Positions 55,636-64,000 of a DNA stretch of 64,000 bases are shown here, piece after piece. Origin of the DNA: Eucommia ulmoides (Eukaryota > Streptophyta > Magnoliopsida > Garryales > Eucommiaceae); contig CM028334.1 in NCBI GenBank assembly GCA_016647705.1, positions 8,713,546-8,777,545 on the forward strand. The letters run 5' to 3'. The first letter of the stretch is position 1, and each line of letters opens with the position of its first letter. The position numbers and the translations under genes are program-made. The notes under the pieces were generated by a model. That model did no database searches and was not told the origin of the DNA. It worked only from the letters and a program-made list of their open reading frames with translations.

Positions 55636-58600
55636 TCACGAGAGAACGTTGAACGCCTGGGCCCCGCGCGCCACCTTAATGAACACGTCCTCCAAGGTCG
55701 TGTCCGCTAGGCCCCACGCATGAACCACGAACTGGCTCTTGGCTTTCTCGACTACCCGGAAAACGTCAGAGATTTTGACCTCTTGCTTCGGGATCTCAAA
55801 CTTGAGGGTCCCGGATATTTGGTAGATCTTGTTGGCATTGGGCGACAGGTTGTGGACCAAACTCTCGACTTCGTCCTCGTGGTTTGACACGGTTGTCATT
55901 GTGAAAACATACGATCCTCCGTATCTTGCCTTCAACTGTAATTGGACAAAGAATTAATTGTGTTGTGTAATAATGTATCAGATGTACAAATAAAATGAAT
56001 AAACAACGTGATATTGTTGAACATGTTATTGTACAAGTTGGCAGATCCAGAAAATTGGCCAAGGAGAGGCTAAAAAAAAAAATAGGGATCTACTGGATAT
56101 TTGAAAGGATTGCAAGAAAGTTTTAAATTTTTACATGCATTCCTTTTTAATTTCAATTCCGAGGCCCAAAATCTACAATTCCAAACGCAACCTAAGAAGA
56201 AAAACATGTTTATGCTATACTGATACAAAACCCAAAATACCTCTTTGGGATTTCCGATACATTGCAGGCTGCCATCGACAAAGATTCCTAACCGATCGCA
56301 TAGATGCTCTGCTTCTTCCATTGAATGTGCTGATCAAACCATTTAAAAAAATAAATAAATAAATAAATAAAATTAATCCATATCATATTACAAGTTAGAA
56401 TCAATAAAATCAGACAATACACATCAAAAAGAAACGTACTGGTGAGAATAATGGCTCTATCTTGCTTAGCCCGTTTCACCACATTCCACAAGTTATTTCT
56501 TGAAGCTGGATCGAGTCCAGTACTGGGTTCATCCATGTAGACAACCTAGAAATGTTTTAAGAATTTGAGGTTAGTTGTATTTCAAGAAACATGTGTATTA
56601 TTACTCTGTCTGTGTGTAAAAAAGGAACATACTTTAGGATTGCCAATTAGTGAAATGGCAACGCTGAGCCTCCTCTTCATGCCGCCACTGTATTTTCCAG
56701 CTTTTTTATCAGCAACTCCTCCATGAAAAAGGTTAACGCTCTTCAGAGATTCCTCTACCGCCTGAAACATCAAAATATCATGAACATGGCAACCATGACA
56801 GGTGATGATTTTGTTATTAGAAGCTTCAGCCATAGAATGATGAACTTCTGGTAACTTGCTGGCATTTGTTTAGTGTTTCTGTTTCCCAAAAAACATGGAA
56901 CAGAAACATAAAATATAGGAGAAATTTTGTTCTCTCAAAAATTTATTCTAAAAATCTGCAAATCTGGGAACATAACAGAAATATAATCTGTGTTTAGTGT
57001 TCCTGTTCCCAGATTTCTGTAATTGATTCATTCTAAAAATCTTGGAGCAGAACAGACAGAACAGATTTTTTTAATTTCACACTTTTGTTTCTATTCTCAG
57101 TTTTTGGGGAACAAGAAATAGAAATCTGAGAACAGAAACACCAAACGAACGCCACCTTATGAATGATAGACACGTACGTGGCCTTCAAAAAAACAGAGTT
57201 TTTTTCCCTTTATCTGGACTACGGTTTGGTGGTCCCAAATCAATTGATTTGGGATTTTAAAACCGCAATTTGGGGTCTCCAAACTGCCTGCCAAACGGGT
57301 CTTTAATAGCTCTAAAATGCAAAGGGAAGGCAATGGTGACTTACTTGGGTTAAAGTAGCACCCTTAAGGTTCTTGAGCCTCCCATAGAAAAGTAGGTGCT
57401 CTCTTCCTGTTAGGGTTTCCCAGAGCAAACTGTACATAGTTTTCCAACATGAGATTAGGTCACAATGAAATATAATTTTGGGCATTCAGAAAAATGGAAA
57501 AAGAAAAATAATAATAGTATTTGTTCTTACTCATGCTGTGGGCAAACACCCATGTTTGCATATATAGTATCCATGTGAATCTGTATATCCATACCCTCAA
57601 CAAACGCTGCTCCAGAGGTTGGCTTTATGAGCCCGATCATCTGCAAATGCAGAACAAGTTAACTTCTTTCCCAAGTAAACAAAAGCCTCGCGTTTCTTGT
57701 ATTACAAGAAAAGATTAAATGGAATACATTCAAAGAAAACATATTTCATTTTTTTTTTTTTTTCGGGGGGGGGGGGGGGGAGGGCAAGGTGGGGGAGAGC
57801 TTACCATGTTAATAAACGAGGTTTTGCCAGCTCCATTGGGACCGAGCATACCAAAACATTCGCCTTGGGGTATAGCAAGTGACAACCCTCTCACTGCAAT
57901 TTTTTCCGGGTTCCCATCTCTTCCGGGATACACCTTCTTGAGGTTATCGCTTATGATCGAATGACCCGTGCTCGATTCAAGTAGTAATTGTTCAACCCTC
58001 TCTCTCTAAACAAAAAAGCAAGGAGCAAACTTGGGTGTTGTTATTCAACTGTGATACAAAACTCAAAAACTAATTTACAAATTTTCTTTACAATTATCAA
58101 TCACTTAACCTTTTTTTTTAATAGTATCCACCTTCATTATTTAACAAAAAATAATTTTTTTTTTCTACTCACATTTTTAGCTTTTTATCTCTACGCACAA
58201 TTTTCTCTCACACACACACATTCAATCAGTCACGTTAATAATTTATCACTTTTTAACTTTTAATCAAGCATATTGTATCACTTGTAATTTTATTCTTTTA
58301 ACCCCCACTTCGTTCTCCAAATTTCCAATAACCAAACAAATTTTCAAAAATTTTCAAGACTGTTTTTCGAGTTGTAAACCAAATGTCCCTTAATATTTGT
58401 TATGAATGAGATAGAACTCTATTTGAACAAAGAAAAAATCCATTTTTTTTACCTCCTGAGAAACATCGGGTTTTTCCATCTGAACAAAGACTTTGGATCC
58501 TTGTCTATGAAAACTAGGCCTCCGAAAAGAAGACGCAGCCTTTTTCCTGAAACTTTGGACAAAAAATAGAGGGCTTTTTCCTGTCGACATAACTTGATCT

Positions 58601-61600
58601 GTGTAATAAGCAATGAAAAGAACCAAAACCCATTCCACGAGAATGATAATCAACACTTCTTTCATCCCATTCCCACCATCGCCTAAATCTTTCCATCTCA
58701 TTCCGTCAGTTCCCATATAATTTCCGTTGAATGAGTATTGTGCAAACTCATATAGGCCTCGAAAAAGAGAAAAACCAGGATATAACTCCATAACAATGAT
58801 CCACCCTCCTACAAAAATTAAGATATTGATTTTATGATTAATCCAAAAAAAAGGGCTACAAATTTTGACCCAATAATCACCATAACTTGTATTTTCCATT
58901 TCTGCTTGCAAAATCAAGTCTAGGGATATCAACATATATGAACAATTATTTCTACTTACTTGGGAACGATTCGTCTTGAAGAAAGAATTGGAAAAGAAAG
59001 CCTCCTAAGAGCCCCGTTCCGAACACCATCATGTACCCAATGACTGAAATGAATAGACCTCAAACGTGAGTTTTCCATGGCCTTTTACTTTTCAACCATT
59101 TTTTTATGATCAAATTAGGAGTTTAGAAGCTACTGAGGGGCAATTGATGGGTGTTTCCGTTCCCATATTTTTTTGTTAACTTTTTTAAAACAACTGGGAA
59201 CAGAAACAGATATATGGGAACAAAACAAATTTGTTTCTGTTGTCAGTCTTTTAGAAAAAAAAAATATGGGAAAAAACTAATACTGTTCTTAGATTTAAAA
59301 ACTAATACTGTTCTTAGATTTTTGTATTTATTAGAAGTTTGTCTGGGAACAGAAACAATATGCGAATGCCACTTCACACCCTTTTATTTTTGTTCACCGT
59401 TACAAAAATATGGAAACAAAAAAAATGTTTTTCTGTTCTGTGCCTGGATTATTGTTTCTGGATTTCTGTTTTCATTCCCAGTTTTCTTGGAACAGAAACA
59501 GAAATTTGGGAACAGAAACACTAAAGAAACACAACTTAAAATAACAAAAAACATTTAGCGTATGGTCAAACCTTGAGCAATCTTCACATTGGTAAAAAAT
59601 GCAGCAACTAGAAAAGACAGTGAGATTTGCAAGTTTATGTAGATGAAATAAAACACAAATTGGATGCTGTAATCGTTCAGCGTGAAGAATTTTAGACCTG
59701 CACGGAATTATCATGTGATAAGGCAACTCAAACATAAATCAAAACAAATAAGACAGTCCGATGAATATTTGCATGTTAATTTACCTATGACTGAGCCAAA
59801 TATCACGAAACATAACATGTACATCGAAGATAAGGCAAGAAAATATGCATAGGAAATCATCCAATAAGGACCATCACCAAGCCCATGCATTTTCATCATT
59901 ATTCTCAGATTTTGTTGCTTCTCATAAACCAGAGAAATTAACACTACCTGCAAAATTTAATCAGTTACAAGAATTATAAAGAATAAATCAACAAAATAAA
60001 ATATACTGATTTAAAAAAATAATCACAAACAAATGAAGAGAATGCCACAAAAATCGATAAAGTTAAAAAAAAATATGCTTACAGGAAAGAGTTCGATAAT
60101 GACCCACGTAAAGAAAAGTGGTCCAAGAAGAGATGAGAAATCCAGCCTGAGTTTGGTTTCGGGCTTGGGCATTTCTTTGATAAATTCAAATATTATCCTC
60201 GTGGCCGGCCCTAGCAAAAATTGGAGGTATGCATTTGATGCCTGTTTGTATGCATCGAAAAAAGTAAGAAAATCTTGTGATTATTTTATTTATGTATTTA
60301 TTTTGTATGCAACCTAGTCATTGCAATTTACATACCAAATTTACTGATCGAGGAACTCGCACCAATGCAAGGGGAGAATTTCCAGAATCATTTTTATAGG
60401 TAGAGTTGTACCATATGCTGACATTAAAGTTGTTTGCATTGGAGTTCAAAAAATCATAGGCTGTGAAAAATATGAATGCCCAAGTTAAATTATTAAAAAT
60501 AAATGCAATTGTTATTACATTTGAGAAGAAGCAATGGCGAACCTGCTACTATCTCATTTATCTTGCCCTCCGAATTTCCTTTTCGATAGCCCTTGTATAG
60601 CTCATCATTAATCTCTGAAGAACTATTCCGCCACAGTTGTACACCTTGAACGCATCTCACTTCTAGTTTAAGACGTAAGGAACATTCAAGCAAACAATAT
60701 CAAATACTCGCACAAGGAAGGATGTCTATAGAGAGAGGGGGAGAGAAAGAGTTGCGACTAATGTAAAAGTGACTCCCCCTCCTTCCCTCCATATCCACTG
60801 AATCCCCCTGATGATTTAGACGAAAAATTGGTCCTTTCCTTTTATGTATTTATAATATGTACAAAGGGTGAACAAGGGGTTGGTTGGTCTCCCTCGTAGA
60901 TCTACTCATCCAATAAAAACTAGGGAATCTTGTTGAGAGATCTCAAAACTCAAAAAATCATTTTCTAAGGACTATGTCATGTGTTAAAAAATCACTGTTA
61001 CAGGGCCCCGCAGAGTAATGATTTTATGAAATGGAATCTTTCACCAAATTTCCCTAAAAACTAATATTTCTTTTAGACATGAGAACGTTTTCTCTTATGT
61101 CCCTTGAGAATATATATACGCACACACATAACATTAATTATAAAAGAACAATCTAGTGCACAAAACTCTCACATTGCCGAGTCTAGGAGGTCATATGTAC
61201 ATAGCTTACCCCCATAAGGGAAGGTTCTTTTTGTGTTTAACATTAATTAAATACCAAAAAAACTTATGAAATAGTTGTTACAATAAATATTTATTGTTAG
61301 AGGATACTTTAGTTTTTAGTGTTTGTATTAGAGTCCCTCATTAACGAGATAGTTGGTTAACCTCATTAATGAGGTGATTGGCTAACCTCATTAATGAGGT
61401 GAATGTGTAGTAGAATCCCTCATTAATGAGATGATTGGCTAACCTCATTAACGAAGTGGTTGGTTGATTAACTCCACCCTATAAATAGAGGGTGAGTGGT
61501 AATGGCAAAATACACTTATATATTGCCTTCCTTATAAGTCTTTTACTATAACATAGTATGAAGAGCAGGTTCAAATGGGTAATTAGTCCCGATCAGTCCG

Positions 61601-64000
61601 TTCTATATACATTTTTTTATTTCTTTTCATTTCTTTTCCTCTCTAAAAAAATACCCCAAAAGAGAGAGAGAGAGAAGCCTTTACTATCTTCAATTTTAGT
61701 TCGACTTGTTTTTTTTTTTATTTAGTTCAGTATATATCCTATTACAATTTCGTGGTTTGTTTGTTGCTCATGTTAAGTTTTTGTTTAGTTATGTCTTCGA
61801 CAGTACCATTAGTGTTAACCACTCAAATATTGAATGTTGACCAGTCTAGTGGTGCATGCCATAGTCACTCTCGAGGTGGTCGTATTGGGGGCTCTAGGGG
61901 TCGTCGTGGTCATGGCCAACATCGTCAATATTCTTTCTGTGACAAGGAAAATCATAGCAAAGAAACTTGTTGGGATTTAGTTGGTCATCCATGTTTCTAT
62001 CTTTCGTGACTTTTGTGCCGAAATCCAAACTCAATTCACTGTCCATGTCCATGTTTCTATCTTTCGTGACTTTCGTGACTTCAAGTAACTTATGTAAAGC
62101 TTGCATTTGTTTGCCTATTCATCTCTCTTGCATTCACATTTCATTGACCGTTACATAAGTTAGACATCAAGAATGCATTCCTAAATGACGATTTACTTGA
62201 AGGGCTGTATATGGAGCAACCTCCAAGGTTTGTTACTCAAGGGAAGTCAGGAAGGATTGGTATGCAGTTGAAGAAATCGATTTATGTGGGAGATTTAGTG
62301 ACGTAGTTACTGAGTTTGGTCTTCAACGATGTGGAGTCAATCATTCAGTGTTCTATAGACATGGTACCACGAGGAGGATATTACTGATTGTGTATTTTGA
62401 TGACATCATGATTACAGGAGACGACCAAAGTGGCATTGAAGTACTCAAACAGTTTTTGCATGGTAAGCTTCAAACTAAAGAGTTGGGACAATTGAAATAT
62501 TGCTTGGGTATGAAGTTGCTCGATCAAGTCAAAGTATTTACCTTTCTCAAAGGAAATATACCCTTGACTTGTTGGGTGAAGCAGGGATGTTGGAGTCCAA
62601 ACGAATAAACTCACCGATCGATCCAAACACAAAATTATAGGCAGACAAAGGAGAGTTATTGACGGACCCAGGATAATATAGACGATTAGTTGTGAGGTTC
62701 AATTATTTGACAATTACAAGACCTGATATATCCTTTGATGTTAGTGTTGTCAGTCAATTTTTAGATCATCCAAGAACGTGTCATTGGGAAGTTGTTGTCC
62801 GCATTCTTACATAATTAAAACCAGGATGTAGTATGTTATATAAGAATCATGGAAACACTCACGTAGAAGGATACACAGATGCTAATTGGGTAGGATCTCC
62901 TTCAGATTGAAAATCTACAACATGCTACTATGTATTTGTCGAAGGTAATCTGGTTTCGTGAAAGAGTAAGAAAAAAGCGTGGTAGCCCAATTAAGTGCCG
63001 AATCAAAGTATCAAGCAATGGATCATATCACCTGTGAGTTGATTTGGTTTAAGCACATGCTAGAACAACTTGGGTTCGACCATTCTCCTCCCATGAGTCT
63101 AGTGTGTGATAATCAAGCAACAATCCATATGGTATCAAACCCAGTTTTTCATGAGCAACCAAAACACATTGAGATTGATTGTCACTTCATTCGAGAGAAA
63201 CTACTACAAAAGTTGATTCGCACTTGACATGTTAACTCTCTTGATCAGTTAGTTAATTTATTCACAAAACCACTTGGGGGTTCTCAGATAAAATATATTT
63301 GCAACAAGTTGAGAGCATACATACATGCCCTAACTTGAGGGGGAGCGTTAGAGGATACTTTAGTTTTTATAGTGTTTGTAATGGACTCCCTCATTTATGC
63401 GGTGGTTGGCTAACCTCATTAATAAGGTGGTTGGTTGACGAACTCCTCCTCTATATATAAAGGGTTGAGTGGCAGTGGAAAAATACACTTTTACATAGCC
63501 TTTTTTATAAATCTTTCACTATAACATTTTTTATCTAGTTTATTAGAGATTTTTCAGCAAAAGCGAAAAGATGGATAAAGATCTTGGAACGGGTACTAGA
63601 ATCACTGTCTACAATTCTAGGTAACTTTCATTCTGACTTGATTATGTTATAGTAGTTTAGTAATGTTTATTTGAAGTTTATGATCATTGATCTGATATCA
63701 AACGGAAACTATTTTACAGGAAAAAAATAAGCAATGGTCAGGGACATAAATTTTTACCAAACTGCGATGTATTGGATCCAATTTGGATTGGAACAGAAAA
63801 TGTAGAGTTCGATGAACACTGAGTTTGAAGATGGTAGACAGGCAGATTAGAAAAGAAAGCCGGGTCAAGAAAATTTGAATACTCCGTCTTTGATTCAGAT
63901 CCCTGAAATATTTCAAATAGTGAAAATTTTATGGAACAAAGTAAAAAATTAAATTAAATCCACACAATGGAATGGAAGGGAAACTAACCAAGACATTATA
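55636..64000 (-). CDS. ABC transporter A family member, plant half-size ABCA (5' end outside window)
   Basis: Sixteen exon pieces were traced on the minus strand: 63989-64000 (partial), 63758-63902, 60543-60662, 60336-60460, 60083-60241, 59785-59947, 59572-59697, 58960-59043, 58453-58808, 57805-58005, 57531-57640, 57345-57429, 56633-56761, 56440-56545, 56241-56329 and 55636-55935. All junctions are GT-AG with matching phase, giving about 769 residues; the family is usually about 930-950, so roughly 170 N-terminal residues lie beyond 64000. The order is: extracellular loop (CVQGVQLWRNSSSEINDE), membrane domain (GPLFFTWVIIELFP, LVYEKQQNLRIMMKMHGLGD, FGTGLLGGFLFQFF, ELYPGFSLFRGLYEF), then one nucleotide-binding domain. 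That domain has Walker A GPNGAGKT, Q-loop CPQHDLLWE, signature YSGGMKRR, Walker B VVYMDEPSTGLDP and H-loop THSMEEAE, and a C-terminal tail ending FNVLS. All ATPase motifs are intact. Plant relatives are ATP-driven, mostly lipid-related transporters of internal membranes; the substrate is not known here. Confidence 0.95.
56860..57154. mobile_element. MITE in an ABCA intron (between exons 57345-57429 and 56633-56761)
   Basis: The left end GGCATTTGTTTAGTGTTTCT and the right end AGAAACACCAAACGAACGCC form inverted repeats of about 23 bp. The interior has repeated CTGTTCCCAGATTTCTGT-type words in both directions. No coding capacity. Same family as the VPS29 intron 2 copies. Confidence 0.65.
57760..57790. 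repeat. T/G homopolymer pair beside an ABCA splice donor
   Basis: A T run followed by CGGG and about 15 G's lies just inside the intron after exon 57805-58005 (in minus-strand terms a C run then an A run, some 15-40 bases past the donor). Confidence 0.7.
59135..59535. mobile_element. One or two MITE copies in an ABCA intron (between 58960-59043 and 59572-59697)
   Basis: It starts near GATGGGTGTTTCCGTTCCC and ends GGGAACAGAAACACTAAAG. An inner stretch GGGAACAGAAACAATATGCG, then AATGCCAC (59345-59372), resembles a right end of the same family, so two copies may be fused. The element comes within about 40 bp of the next exon. Confidence 0.55.
60664..61294. other. ABCA intron sequence left of the copia insertion
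   Basis: Intronic. GA-rich AGAGAGAGGGGGAGAGAAAG near 60730 and AT-rich sequence; no exon-like frame was recognised. Confidence 0.5.
61295..61553 (+). repeat. 5' LTR of the intronic copia, with internal duplication
   Basis: 259 bp from TGTTAGAGGATAC to CTATAACA. It contains two or more copies of a CTCATTAATGAGGTGATTGG-type unit, adding about 78 bp relative to the 3' LTR. A TATA-like CTATAAATAGAGG lies near 61479. Confidence 0.8.
63346..63526 (+). repeat. 3' LTR of the intronic copia
   Basis: 181 bp. It starts CGTTAGAGGATAC (first base changed from the expected TG) and ends CTATAACA. A TATA-like CTATATATAAAGG lies near 63452. It is colinear with the 5' LTR except for the missing repeat unit. 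Confidence 0.8.

Larger units (their letters stand above)
61295..63526 (+). mobile_element. Deleted Ty1/copia element inside an ABCA intron
   Basis: The 2.2-kb element lies antisense to ABCA in the 3095-bp intron 60663-63757. It has a 5' LTR (61295-61553), a primer-binding-like site TAGTATGAAGAGC (61554-61566), and a gag piece with a degenerate knuckle (YSFCDKENHSKETCW, Tyr for the first Cys; 61801-62007). RT pieces follow (LDIKNAFLNDDLLEGLYMEQ near 62160; VYFDDIMITGDD near 62392; LGQLKYCLGMKLL). The RNase H end is VAQLSAESKYQAMDHIT, VCDNQATIHMVSNPVFHEQP and HIEIDCHFIREKL (62979-63227). A polypurine tract TTGAGGGGGAG and a 3' LTR (63346-63526) close it. Protease and integrase are deleted. RT has FDDI where YVDDM is usual. 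Flanks TTTAT and TTTTT are a poor TSD match. Confidence 0.85.

Noticed and set aside
61295-63757. The intronic copia as an exon-disrupting insertion in ABCA
   Set aside because: ABCA exons either side have consensus splice sites and join in phase, so the insertion is intronic.

Overview
The window reads as nuclear DNA of a dicot-type flowering plant. It is AT-rich, with GT-AG introns inside plant gene families (plant VPS29, PRE/ILI-type bHLH, plant half-size ABCA) and a dense load of LTR retrotransposons (Ty1/copia, and Ty3/gypsy of the Tat type with two RNase H domains), LINEs, tRNA-type SINEs and MITEs. Genes are sparse. All exon models were built by hand from splice sites, frame continuity and recognised protein families; no search was run.

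Layout. 0-20 kb holds no complete gene. It has nested MITEs (0.74-1.27 kb), a two-copy LTR-like repeat (1.6 and 9.9 kb), a decayed copia pol (7.4-8.7 kb), a gypsy LTR-like fragment (11.1-11.8 kb), SINE copies (12.2, 13.1, 19.7 kb), LINE 3' pieces (13.3-14.8 and 18.2-18.8 kb) and a copia remnant whose RNase H reading frame is still open (16.5-17.3 kb). At 20.26-21.34 kb lies a complete two-exon PRE/ILI-type atypical bHLH gene. 22.6-34.2 kb is a collapsed nest of two opposed Tat-type gypsy elements, with a 1.48-kb solo LTR inserted in the gag of one; a perfect 5-bp target duplication flanks that solo LTR. 34.2-40.4 kb is a decayed LINE carrying a third gypsy LTR. 40.54-42.53 kb is a long-inverted-repeat element with a perfect 10-bp target duplication, probably a Mutator-like foldback element. 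It sits about 370 bp upstream of a complete VPS29 gene (42.90-45.66 kb). 47.2-52.0 kb is a decayed copia element. 54.68-55.33 kb is a single-exon RING-H2 gene whose upstream region is tandemly duplicated. 55.64 kb to the window end is most of a minus-strand ABCA transporter gene (16 exon pieces; the 5' end lies beyond the window). One of its introns holds a deleted copia element.

The four real genes look unrelated in function: growth regulation (PRE), retromer trafficking (VPS29), ubiquitin ligation (RING-H2) and membrane transport (ABCA). RING-H2 and ABCA converge, with 308 bp between their stop codons. What links the genes is transposon traffic. A MITE family with ends resembling GTTTGTTTAGTGTTTCTGTT occurs in a VPS29 intron and in two ABCA introns, and a LINE tail lies just downstream of the PRE gene.
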